A stretch of 64,000 nucleotides of DNA from an uncultured Eubacteriales bacterium (GTDB taxonomy: Bacteria; Bacillota; Clostridia; Lachnospirales; Lachnospiraceae), in assembly GCA_951800645.1 (NCBI GenBank), contig CATOIK010000008.1, forward strand, positions 33,654 through 97,653, in the 5' to 3' direction. The notes under the pieces are model-generated. The model had not been told where the DNA came from. It was given only the letters and a program-made list of their open reading frames with translations, and did not search any database. Below, piece by piece: positions 18,174 to 25,973 of the stretch (positions within the stretch are counted from its first letter, which is position 1; each line of letters begins with the position of its first letter). The position numbers and the translations under genes were made by a program.

Positions 18174-19007
18174 TCAGCCCAGTCCTAACTTGGTATAAAT
18201 ATTCCAGCAGCAAAGTCCCATAATTACAAAGATCAGGATCACGAACAGTTTGTCTACGGTAGAGCTGGGAATCTTCTTGTTAATCTTTTTGCCGATAATA
18301 CCGCCGCATATGCCGCAGATAATCATGCCGATCATCATTACCCAGAGACCGGGGTCAGTATCGATGTAGAGGGCTTCTGGAACGCTGCCGTTGATAAAGG
18401 TTACAATCAGGCTGGCAATCTGGGAAATCAGAATCATGTAAAGGGAGTTCTGAGCTGCTGTTTTGGTAGGCATGGAAAGGAAGAAGTACAGCACAGCCAG
18501 GTTCATGGGGCCGCCGCCGATTCCTACAAAGGAGGACAGGGTTCCCAGGCCAAAGCCCAGAAGGCTTAAAACCGCAGGATTGGTCACATGAAAGGTTTTC
18601 CATTTGTTTTTGTTCAAGGTATAAACCAGAGTAAGGAGCACAGCAATCAAAAGGGCGATTGCCTGGTAACCGCCTACAATCTCCTTGTTGGCAGCAGAAT
18701 TCTTGATGATGTCGTATAAGTATTTTCCAACAACGCCGCCGATCGCAGAACCGATAGCCAGCCAGGTTCCCAGGTTCCAGTCAATCAGGTTTTCACTCTT
18801 GCCTTTTTTGGAGTTGATGGCGGAGCTTAACACATTGTAGCTGGTCATGGAAATAACGGTGCAGGTGGAAAGAAAGGTAATGGTATTTACCGGAAGCACC
18901 CCCACTGCGTCCAGGGCAGGTTTCATAAATACGCCGCCGCCTACGCCGCAGATAGCGCCGACTACAGAAGCCACAATGCTGACTGCAAAAAAGATAATGT
19001 AGGTCAT
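18174..19007 (-). CDS. TauE/SafE-family sulfite/organosulfur exporter
   Basis: 277 residues with about eight hydrophobic segments in two repeats, each starting with a glycine-rich loop: VGAICGVGGGVFMKPAL (~residue 16) and LSSFVGIGGGPMNLAVL (~residue 158), the hallmark of the TauE/SafE (formerly DUF81) family. Members export sulfite, sulfoacetate or related anions. It lies 6 bp downstream of the C_GCAxxG_C_C gene, in one operon from the promoter at 19507-19535. The start ATG follows AAGGAG with a long spacer. Confidence 0.9.
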   Translation of the reverse strand: MTYIIFFAVSIVASVVGAICGVGGGVFMKPALDAVGVLPVNTITFLSTCTVISMTSYNVLSSAINSKKGKSENLIDWNLGTWLAIGSAIGGVVGKYLYDIIKNSAANKEIVGGYQAIALLIAVLLTLVYTLNKNKWKTFHVTNPAVLSLLGFGLGTLSSFVGIGGGPMNLAVLYFFLSMPTKTAAQNSLYMILISQIASLIVTFINGSVPEALYIDTDPGLWVMMIGMIICGICGGIIGKKINKKIPSSTVDKLFVILIFVIMGLCCWNIYTKLGLG

Positions 19008-19013
19008 AATGGT

Positions 19014-19475
19014 TTATTTCTCCTTATCTTTGAAATAGGTAGGCGCTTCAAACTGTCCTGGGAAAATGTGCTTTTCCGCCAGAATGGCAGCGAGAGCGAT
19101 GCAGTCCAGACAGGAGCGGAAGGTGTGGGCGCCCGGCTTTTTTAAATCATCGCAGGTAACGGTGCCGGTTTCTTCGTAGAATTCTTTTGTGATTTTTTCA
19201 GCCAGATTGTAGGATGCCTGTTTGGATTTGTTGGTTTTGTCATTGTCCATGTGTCCGGTGCTGGTGACAAATCCTGCCAGGTAAATGGCGCCGGAAATGG
19301 CTCCGCAGGTGCCAAGCTTTGCCCCCATACCGTGGCCAAAGGTTTCCATGCCTTTAAAGCACACCATGGGATCCAATCCCAGCAGGTCTGCATAGGTAAC
19401 GGCTACAGCCTGAGAACAGTTGTAGCCGCTTTTTACATAGTAGTCTACTGCAGTCTGTGCTCTTGATTGTAACAT
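19014..19475 (-). CDS. C_GCAxxG_C_C family (probable redox) protein
   Basis: 153 residues with conserved cysteines spaced as in the C_GCAxxG_C_C family, a small group often found beside anaerobic redox or transport genes: SGYNCSQAV (~residue 20), MVCFKG, GTCGAISGAIYLAG, a helix with TVTCDDL, and RSCLDCIALAA. The biochemical role of the family is not established; cysteine-based redox or metal binding is inferred. It is the first gene of a two-gene operon with the TauE/SafE exporter, which suggests a link with sulfur metabolism. Confidence 0.82.
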   Translation of the reverse strand: MLQSRAQTAVDYYVKSGYNCSQAVAVTYADLLGLDPMVCFKGMETFGHGMGAKLGTCGAISGAIYLAGFVTSTGHMDNDKTNKSKQASYNLAEKITKEFYEETGTVTCDDLKKPGAHTFRSCLDCIALAAILAEKHIFPGQFEAPTYFKDKEK

Positions 19476-19506
19476 AAAAGAAATACCCCCTTTGTATAGT
19501 CAGTTT

Positions 19507-19535
19507 ATTATAGCATTTCGTCAGAAACATGTCAA
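19507..19535 (-). promoter_or_regulatory. consensus sigma-A promoter of C_GCAxxG_C_C-tauE operon
   Basis: On the minus strand a perfect TTGACA, a 17-bp spacer and a perfect TATAAT, 31 bp upstream of the start codon. Confidence 0.85.
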
Positions 19536-19564
19536 TTTTAAGAAGTTTGGAAGCTGGGTTTTTG

Positions 19565-19593
19565 TAGACAAATAAAAGGGGAAACCTTATAAT
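19565..19593 (+). promoter_or_regulatory. nrdG promoter
   Basis: TAGACA, a 17-bp spacer and TATAAT, 39 bp before the nrdG start; it diverges from the previous promoter. Confidence 0.7.
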
Positions 19594-19632
19594 GATACTT
19601 ACCACATTTTAGACGAAAGGGAACGGATTTTT

Positions 19633-20160
19633 ATGAATTATGCGACAATCAAACCGGTGGACATAGCCAACGGACCTGGGGTGCGGGTTTCTCTGTTTGT
19701 AAGCGGCTGTACCCACCACTGCAGGGACTGTTTTAATGCAGAGGCCTGGGATTTTGATTTTGGAAAACCGTTTACAGAGGAAACCATAGAAGGACTTTTG
19801 AAAGCCCTGGATCACGATTATATCGAGGGACTGACCCTGTTGGGCGGAGAGCCGCTTGAGCCTTCCAATCAGGAAGGACTGCTGCCTTTTATCCGCCGGG
19901 TGAAAAAACGGTTTCCGGAGAAAACCATCTGGTGTTTTTCTGGCTACGAATTTGAAAAGGACATTTTAGGCCGGATGATGCCTTCCTCTGATGTGAGCCG
20001 CAGCCTGATTCCTATGTTTGATGTTCTGGTGGACGGACGGTTTGTGGCAGAGAAGAAAAACTTGAGTCTGAAATTCCGGGGTTCGGAAAATCAGAGAATC
20101 CTGGATGTGAAAAAGTCATTGGAAGCAAAAACAGCCGTCTGGGTGGAGGAGTTCAGTTAA
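19633..20160 (+). CDS. nrdG: anaerobic ribonucleoside-triphosphate reductase activating protein
   Basis: A radical SAM activase that installs the glycyl radical on NrdD for deoxynucleotide synthesis without oxygen. The 175 residues have the cluster motif CTHHCRDC (CxxxCxxC) at about residues 26-33, preceded by DIANGPGVRVSLFVSGC, and the SAM-binding LLGGEPLEP. nrdD is not adjacent in the window, which is unusual but not unique. The start ATG follows GAAAGGGAACGG. Confidence 0.92.
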   Translation: MNYATIKPVDIANGPGVRVSLFVSGCTHHCRDCFNAEAWDFDFGKPFTEETIEGLLKALDHDYIEGLTLLGGEPLEPSNQEGLLPFIRRVKKRFPEKTIWCFSGYEFEKDILGRMMPSSDVSRSLIPMFDVLVDGRFVAEKKNLSLKFRGSENQRILDVKKSLEAKTAVWVEEFS

Positions 20161-20256
20161 AAGATTGACAATGCTTACCGGGGTATGGTACGCTATATAG
20201 ACCCCTTTTATGAGGGAAAACAGATGATTCCAGATAAATACGGAGGAATGAATAAC

Positions 20257-21975
20257 ATGAATAAAGGAAATATGATTGGCTTGAGCGTTATGGCTGCAGC
20301 GTCGGTGCTGGTAGTGGCAGGAACCGGCCCGATCTATAAAGCTGTAAAACAGCAGCAGTTAAATGCAGCGGCAGACGGTGCGGAGACTATTGTGGTAACG
20401 GGAGAGGGAGCAGGTTACGGCTCCACCCCTATTCAGGCAGAGGTAACTCTGGCAGGAGACAAGATCATTGCCCTGAATTTAATCGGCGAGGGGGAGACCC
20501 CGGAAATCGGCGGAGCTGCCATGGGCGCATTAAAAGAGGCAATTCTGGCAGCCGGCACCATTGAAGGAGTAGACGCCATATCCGGCGCTACCTGGACCTC
20601 CAACGGTGTGTTTGAGGCCGTCAAGTCTGCTATGGGCGTAGAGGCAGAAGCAGAGGAGGCAGAAGAGGAAGTAGTTTCCATGGAGGCAGCCGGCCTTTCT
20701 CATGGTCTTGGTTTTTACTCCACTGGCCGTGTTGGCCCTGGTAAGGACGATCAGGAGACCGGCGTTTACAGCTTCAATGAAGTTGTGGCTTATGTATTGT
20801 TTGACAATGACGGCCGCATCATGGATTTGGAGATTGACCAGTTGGAGGTGGCTACTCCCAACTACGACGGCGCTTCTATGCCGGACTTTACCGGTTTTCC
20901 GGGACAGAATTACAATAAGGACGAGGATCACGACGGCACGGTAGACAAAACAGCAGAGCAGACTGACGACACATTCCTGGCAGAGGTAGACGGCTGGAAG
21001 ACCAAGCGGGAGCGGGGCGCAGATTATAAAATGGGAACAGGCACCTGGGCTGACCAGATGGACATTTTTGAAAGCCTGTTTAAGGGCATGACTGTAGAAG
21101 AAGTAAAGTCCTGGTATACAGAGAACTGTTCTGATTTAAATGGAAGACCCCTTCACGGCACTTCAAACAAGGAAGAGGACATTGCAAAATACGAGGCTTT
21201 GTCTGATGAGGCAAAGGCTGGGCTGGATGCTGTTTCCGGCGCTACCATGTCTCTTAACGACTCTCATGGAAACATTGTAGGCGCCATTGAGCGGGCATAT
21301 GAAAACCGCGTGGCAATAGAGGCAGAGAAGGTTTCCAGGATTGGCCTTGGCTTTACCAACACCGGCCGGGTAGGCCCTGGAAAAGATGATAAAGAGGTTA
21401 GCGTGTACAGCTTTAACATCCAGGCAGCAGGCGCGGCTTACGATGCAGACGGCAAGATTCTGGCTCTTTACACTGATGTTATGGAAGTGGCTACTCCTAA
21501 CTACGATGGTGCGAGTATGCCAGATTTCACCGGATTCCCGAACCAGAAATACAATGCTGATGAAGACCATGACGGCACCGTAGACACTCTGTTAGATCAG
21601 ACGGAAGACAGCTTCCTGGAACAGGTGGGATCCTGGAAGACCAAGCGGGAGCGGGGCGACAGCTACAAGCTGGGCGCAGGCACCTGGGCAGATGAGATGG
21701 ATATTTTCCAGAACTACTTTACAGGCATGACTGCAGACGAGGTAAACGGCTGGTTTGACAAATACTGCTCTGATTTAAACGGACGGCCCCTGTTTGGAAC
21801 CTCCAACAAGGAAGATGATATTGCCAAGTACGAGGCTTTAACTGAGGAGGAGAAGGCTGGTTTAGACGCCGTTTCCGGAGCTACCATGAGCCTGAAGGAT
21901 CCCCATGGCGACATTCTGGGCGCAATCCTGGATTCCTGGGAGAAGGCAAAAGACACGGATATTACAGTAAAATAA
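20257..21975 (+). CDS. secreted FMN-binding-domain protein with three flavinylation motifs
   Basis: 572 residues. An N-terminal hydrophobic segment (IGLSVMAAASVLVVAGTG) acts as signal anchor. Then comes an FMN-binding-type domain (~residues 45-125) ending in DAISGATWTS (threonine ~112), an acidic Glu/Ala linker, and two tandem ~213-residue repeats that each end in DAVSGATMSL (serines at ~327 and ~540). The D-x-x-S-G-A-T pattern is the ApbE target for covalent FMN attachment through threonine. Each repeat also contains a DEDHDGTVD loop like a calcium-binding EF-hand. I chose ATG 20257 because GGAGGA sits 9 bp upstream; the longer frame from 20185 has no good site. An extracytoplasmic electron-transfer role is inferred. 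ApbE is not in the window. Confidence 0.85.
   Translation: MNKGNMIGLSVMAAASVLVVAGTGPIYKAVKQQQLNAAADGAETIVVTGEGAGYGSTPIQAEVTLAGDKIIALNLIGEGETPEIGGAAMGALKEAILAAGTIEGVDAISGATWTSNGVFEAVKSAMGVEAEAEEAEEEVVSMEAAGLSHGLGFYSTGRVGPGKDDQETGVYSFNEVVAYVLFDNDGRIMDLEIDQLEVATPNYDGASMPDFTGFPGQNYNKDEDHDGTVDKTAEQTDDTFLAEVDGWKTKRERGADYKMGTGTWADQMDIFESLFKGMTVEEVKSWYTENCSDLNGRPLHGTSNKEEDIAKYEALSDEAKAGLDAVSGATMSLNDSHGNIVGAIERAYENRVAIEAEKVSRIGLGFTNTGRVGPGKDDKEVSVYSFNIQAAGAAYDADGKILALYTDVMEVATPNYDGASMPDFTGFPNQKYNADEDHDGTVDTLLDQTEDSFLEQVGSWKTKRERGDSYKLGAGTWADEMDIFQNYFTGMTADEVNGWFDKYCSDLNGRPLFGTSNKEDDIAKYEALTEEEKAGLDAVSGATMSLKDPHGDILGAILDSWEKAKDTDITVK
20704..21972 (+). repeat. two tandem 639-bp intragenic repeats
   Basis: Segments 20704-21342 and 21343-21972 encode near-identical blocks, both beginning GLGF..TGRVGPGKDD and containing EVATPNYDGASMPDFTGFP, WKTKRERG, CSDLNGRPL.GTSNKE and DAVSGATMSL. 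The DNA has diverged at synonymous positions, so the duplication is not recent. Confidence 0.9.
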
Positions 21976-21993
21976 ATAAGAGACATAAAAAGG

Positions 21994-22036
21994 CCCTGTC
22001 CGGCGAAGCTGTTTTAACGCCGGGCAGGGTTTTTTT
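21994..22036 (+). terminator. terminator of the flavoprotein gene
   Basis: A 12-bp stem (CCCTGTCCGGCG / CGCCGGGCAGGG, one G-T pair), 12-nt loop and T7. Confidence 0.9.
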
Positions 22037-22110
22037 CATTTCATAGGAAAGTTCGTCTTTGGGATCAAAACGCTTCCCAGGCTGCGAACGCTTTTCCCAT
22101 TAAAAAATAG

Positions 22111-22995
22111 TTAATTCAGAATCCGGATTGTCAGCTCATGGCATCTGGTTTCTCTGGCTTTTAAGGTCTGGAGATGCTTTTTGTGCTCGTAGTTATCGTC
22201 CTCATCAGAGCGGATAGCGGAGCCGTTCCAGGGCTCTACACAAAGGAAGGAGGCTTTGGGATTGTCCATGGTCCAGAAAGCCACGGTTTCAAATCCCGGA
22301 AAGTCTACCTGAACCCCTTTTCTGCTGTCCTTGTGTATGAGGGATACGCTGCGGGATTTAAGGCCGTCAAAAAAGATGGCATCATCGTTAAACAGTCCGT
22401 GGGTCAGAGAAATCTCTCGTTCTCCCTCCAGAGTTACCCGGCTGCGGTTTACATCGAACTGCAGATTGGGAATGTCATAGACGATGGAGCGGATGTGCTC
22501 TGGTTTCTCCAATTCCAGTACATAGTCGTCAAAGCAGGCTCCTTCTTCCATGGGGCAGATAAAGCCAGGATGGGCGCCTAAGCAGTAGTGCATGGGAGAA
22601 TCCTGCAGGTTTTCTACCTGGTAGGTTATGCCCAGTTCTCCATCCTTTAACCGGTAGGTAAGGGTCAGCTTAAATTCAAAGGGATAGAAGCTGCGGGTAC
22701 GGTCATCGGAAGAAATCTGGAAGGAAGCCTCTGATTGGGAACTCTGGTTGGGGGTAAAGTCCGCCTCCCGGCAGAAACCGTGTTTGGGAATCTGATACCA
22801 GGTTCCGCCAATCATGGTGCGGCCATCCCGGCAGTTGCCGATGGTGGGAAACAGGAGGGGAGAACACTGTCCCCACACTTCCCTGTCCCGCTGCCAGATG
22901 TATTCTTTTCCGGCTGCATCCTGGTAGGAGATCAACTGAGCGCCCAGGGTGTCAATGGCTGCAGAAGCCTTTTCGTCTCGAATGGTGATAATCAT
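22111..22995 (-). CDS. aldose 1-epimerase family protein
   Basis: A galactose-mutarotase-fold protein of 294 residues, in the YihR/LacX-like branch, which interconverts alpha and beta anomers of free or phosphorylated sugars. Visible features are YIWQRDREVWGQCSPLLFPTIG (core WGQCSPLLFPTIG), PKHGFCREADF, the catalytic histidine region YCLGAHPGF (~residue 173) and FCVEPWNG near the end with the catalytic glutamate. The ATG at 22995 is chosen over 23004 because GAAAGGA is then correctly spaced. It lies downstream of, and is probably co-transcribed with, the LacI regulator, so it likely serves the same sugar. Confidence 0.88.
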   Translation of the reverse strand: MIITIRDEKASAAIDTLGAQLISYQDAAGKEYIWQRDREVWGQCSPLLFPTIGNCRDGRTMIGGTWYQIPKHGFCREADFTPNQSSQSEASFQISSDDRTRSFYPFEFKLTLTYRLKDGELGITYQVENLQDSPMHYCLGAHPGFICPMEEGACFDDYVLELEKPEHIRSIVYDIPNLQFDVNRSRVTLEGEREISLTHGLFNDDAIFFDGLKSRSVSLIHKDSRKGVQVDFPGFETVAFWTMDNPKASFLCVEPWNGSAIRSDEDDNYEHKKHLQTLKARETRCHELTIRILN

Positions 22996-23046
22996 AATTC
23001 GCATCCTTTCTTAAATATATATTAAACTGTGAAACTTCTGTGTCAA

Positions 23047-24069
23047 TTACCCCTGGCAGGGGCCGCAGCTTTCCCGCTTGGCAATGTAGTAGGGAAGGCT
23101 GATCTTCATAGGCAGCGTGTGTCCGCCTTCAATCCGGTCAATTAAGGTTTTGGCAGTGACCTGGCCCATTTCGTCTACAGGAATATGAACCGTAGTCAGC
23201 ATAGGTGTTAAATACTGGGCGGTTTCGATGTTGTCGATGCTGATAATGGATACATCCTTCGGGATAGAGTAGCCCTGCTCCTGGAATGCCCGCATAGCCC
23301 CGATGGCAGTGTTGTCGTTGGAGCAGAAAAAGGCAGTAGGGGTACAGCCAATATCCAGAAGACTGCGGATTCCTTTGTAGCCGCCCTCCGGCGTCTGGGG
23401 AGCGTTGACGACATGGCCTTTATAAATGGGAAGGCCTGCTTCTGTCATGGCATCGCAGTAGCCACGGTACCGGTTTTCGTTTTCCACCTCTCCGATGTAG
23501 CCGATGTTTCTGTGGCCCAGTTCTAACAGATACTGAACCGCACTTTTTCCTGCTTCATAGCCGTTGCAGATGATCTGGTCGTATTTGGCGTTTATTTCAT
23601 TTAATCCGGTGTAGGCCACATGGCGGAAATATTGCTTTAAAAATTTTAACAGCGGCTTATCGCAGCGGCCCAGCACTGCCACGCCGTCCACCTGGTTGTC
23701 GGCAATCAGCCGGAAGGTGTTGGGGTGATGGATGTCAAAGGCGGTGAAGGTGTACTTCAAGATGTAGCCATGCTGAAATGCCTCTTTTTCGATACTTCTT
23801 GCCAGACTGGAGAAAAAGGAATCTGTCTCTGCGTCCGGAATCCGGGCGAACAGGCAGGCGATGGAGTGGCAGCGGGTGAAATCCTTGCCCGGCCCGCCTT
23901 TTTTTAAGTCACGGGCAGTGGCGTTCGGCACATAGCCGGTTCGCCGCACAATTTCCCAGATTTTGTCCTGCACCTCTTTGCTGGCGGGAGATTTGCTGCT
24001 TTTGTTGATAACTCTGGATACCGTTGAGATAGAAACACCGGCTTCCTCGGCAATCTGTTTTAGCGTCAT
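23047..24069 (-). CDS. LacI-family transcriptional regulator
   Basis: 340 residues. The N-terminal helix-turn-helix is MTLKQIAEEAGVSISTVSRV with the following hinge NKSSKSPASKEVQDKI, then the periplasmic-binding-like sugar sensor domain. The C-terminal half contains the usual FFCSNDNTAIGAMRAF and DVSIISIDN segments. The gene is divergent from the ABC transporter operon and precedes the aldose epimerase. A candidate operator lies at 24203-24217 in the shared control region, with a near copy before the phosphofructokinase gene. Confidence 0.93.
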   Translation of the reverse strand: MTLKQIAEEAGVSISTVSRVINKSSKSPASKEVQDKIWEIVRRTGYVPNATARDLKKGGPGKDFTRCHSIACLFARIPDAETDSFFSSLARSIEKEAFQHGYILKYTFTAFDIHHPNTFRLIADNQVDGVAVLGRCDKPLLKFLKQYFRHVAYTGLNEINAKYDQIICNGYEAGKSAVQYLLELGHRNIGYIGEVENENRYRGYCDAMTEAGLPIYKGHVVNAPQTPEGGYKGIRSLLDIGCTPTAFFCSNDNTAIGAMRAFQEQGYSIPKDVSIISIDNIETAQYLTPMLTTVHIPVDEMGQVTAKTLIDRIEGGHTLPMKISLPYYIAKRESCGPCQG

Positions 24070-24202
24070 GGAGTTTCCTTTCTGCAGGGATAGACCCCTG
24101 CTAAGTCCAGATTTTGTCTATATAGTTCCAGTATAGAATATTTTTATAAAAAATCCTAGTCCCAAAAAGGAAAAGATTGCGTAAAAATGAAATAGATGTA
24201 AG

Positions 24203-24217
24203 TCAATCGTTTGCATA
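24203..24217. promoter_or_regulatory. LacI-type operator-like site in lacI/ABC control region
   Basis: TCAATCGTTTGCATA, with central CG and half-sites CAATC/GTTTG. It shares 12 identical bases with 15418-15429. It lies ~113 bp before the permease start and is followed by a TATAAT at about 24249. Confidence 0.45.
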
Positions 24218-24329
24218 AGAACTGCGTGCAAAAGTTGGACAATATGTTATAATGAAGGCATAAAAACAGCAGGTTGACTAGAAAAACAGTACAACACGAA
24301 GCAGCTATATCAGCAAAAAGGAGGTAAAA

Positions 24330-25139
24330 ATGATGGGTTCCCAAGAGAAAAAGCAAGGAAAAAAAGAACTGGACATCATTGGCCGGATTCCCAACTGGGG
24401 TTGGCTGTTGATTTCATTTCTGACAGCAATGGTTCTTTGGTTCTGGCTCTCGATCAATGAGACAACTGCAAGAAGCTTCCCGTTTGTTCCGGAGGTGTTT
24501 GCTTCCCTGCAGACCATGATCCAGCGGGGCGTGCTCTGGCAGGATTTTTCCAGCAGTATGATTTCCGTAATCCTGGGTTTTGCACTGGGATTTGTAACTT
24601 CTGTACCGGTGGCCTTTTTAATGGCCTGGTATCGTCCGGTTCGCTATGTGGTGGAACCATGGATCCAGTTTATCCGTAACATCCCGCCGTTAGCATATGT
24701 TCCTCTGGTAGTTATTTCCGCAGGCGTAGGCAGAAAACCGCAGGTAATTGTAATCTGGATGGCTACGTTCCTGATTATGACGGTAACCATCTATCAGGGC
24801 GTCCGCAATGTGGACAATACCTTGATCAAGGCAGCAAGAGTGCTGGGGGCAAAAGACAAAGACATTTTCATAAAGGTCATTTTCCCGGCAACGACACCGT
24901 TTATTGTAACGGCAGTGCGGCTGGGCGTTTCCGTAGCTCTGACTACCCTGATCGCAGCAGAGTCTACCGGTGCTATTGCCGGACTGGGTATGAGAATCCG
25001 TTCCTTAAACAACAGCTTTGAGGTGGCGCCGATGCTGCTCTACATTATCATAATCGGTATCATCGGTATCACCAGTGAGAAGATCATCAAATACTTAGAA
25101 AGGAAGTTCACAGGATGGCAGGAGACGAGAAACGAGTAA
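24330..25139 (+). CDS. ABC transporter permease, taurine/sulfonate/nitrate (SsuC/TauC) type
   Basis: 269 residues with about six membrane segments and the EAA loop AARVLGAKDKDIFIKVIFPATTPFI (core KAARVLGAKDKDIFIKVI) that contacts the ATPase. The sequence type matches permeases of the nitrate/sulfonate/taurine/pyrimidine-precursor group. ATG 24330 follows AAGGAGG. The 3' end overlaps the ATPase gene by 25 bp. Substrate is not predictable. Confidence 0.9.
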   Translation: MMGSQEKKQGKKELDIIGRIPNWGWLLISFLTAMVLWFWLSINETTARSFPFVPEVFASLQTMIQRGVLWQDFSSSMISVILGFALGFVTSVPVAFLMAWYRPVRYVVEPWIQFIRNIPPLAYVPLVVISAGVGRKPQVIVIWMATFLIMTVTIYQGVRNVDNTLIKAARVLGAKDKDIFIKVIFPATTPFIVTAVRLGVSVALTTLIAAESTGAIAGLGMRIRSLNNSFEVAPMLLYIIIIGIIGITSEKIIKYLERKFTGWQETRNE

Positions 25140-25906
25140 AAGTAAAAATCGACCATGTTGAAAAAATCTATGAAGGCCGTCAGGGAAAAATGATTGCTTT
25201 AAACGGCGTAGATTTAGACATCATGGAAAATGAGTTTATCTGTGTGGTTGGTCCTTCCGGATGCGGAAAATCCACCCTGTTAAACATCATTGCCGGCCTT
25301 TTGGAGCCTACTTCCGGTTCTGTGTATGTGGACGGCAAAAAGGTGGAGGGAACCGGAACAGAGCGGGGCGTTGTATTCCAGCAGTATGCGCTGTTCCCCT
25401 GGCTGACTGTGTTAAAGAATGTTATGTTCGGCCTGAAATTGAAAGGCATGAACGATGCAGAGGCCAAAGAGCTGGCTATGAAGTACATAAAAATGGTAGA
25501 GCTGGAGGATTTCGTGGACGCTTACCCCAAAGAGCTGTCCGGCGGTATGAAACAGCGTGTGGCTATCGCAAGAGCCTACGCCGTTCAGCCGGAGGTGCTG
25601 CTTATGGACGAGCCTTTCGGCGCACTGGACGCCCAGACCAGAACCCAGCTTCAGTCTGAGCTTATCAAAACCTGGCAGGAGGAGAAGAAAACCTGCTTCT
25701 TCATCACCCACGATGTGGAGGAAGCCATCATTCTGGCTACCAAGGTTATTATTATGAGCGCAAGACCGGGCAGGATCAAAAAGATTGTAGACATCAATCT
25801 TCCTTATCCCAGAACCCAGGAAATGAAGATGGAGCTTCCATTCCTGGATTATAAGAGCTACATCTGGGGCGAGGTATATAAAGAATACCTGGAGATCCGC
25901 AAGTAA
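25115..25906 (+). CDS. ABC transporter ATP-binding protein (SsuB/TauB type)
   Basis: 263 residues. Walker A GPSGCGKST (~residue 44), Q-loop VVFQQYALFPWLTV, signature LSGGMKQRVAIARA, Walker B LLMDEPFGALD and switch histidine FITHDVEEAI. The QQ..LFPWLTV segment is characteristic of the nitrate/sulfonate/taurine group. It drives import with the overlapping upstream permease and the downstream lipoprotein. Confidence 0.94.
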   Translation: MAGDEKRVKVKIDHVEKIYEGRQGKMIALNGVDLDIMENEFICVVGPSGCGKSTLLNIIAGLLEPTSGSVYVDGKKVEGTGTERGVVFQQYALFPWLTVLKNVMFGLKLKGMNDAEAKELAMKYIKMVELEDFVDAYPKELSGGMKQRVAIARAYAVQPEVLLMDEPFGALDAQTRTQLQSELIKTWQEEKKTCFFITHDVEEAIILATKVIIMSARPGRIKKIVDINLPYPRTQEMKMELPFLDYKSYIWGEVYKEYLEIRK

Positions 25907-25973
25907 GAACTTATTTTAAGAAAAGTTATGCAGCAAAATTATATTATCCATATCAAAAGGAGGAACTTGTATT

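Noticed and set aside
22067..22099. Two AACGCTT-containing stretches after the flavoprotein terminator, resembling LacI half-sites
   Set aside because: They lie at the 3' end of two converging genes, not near a start, and do not match the site shared by 15418 and 24203.
15513..24069. Sulfoglycolysis locus (TauE-type exporter, mutarotase, kinase, aldolase, taurine-type ABC transporter, LacI)
   Set aside because: Tempting set of parts, but there is no sulfoquinovosidase, sulfosugar isomerase, transaldolase/transketolase or sulfolactaldehyde reductase, and the exporter forms its own operon on the other strand.
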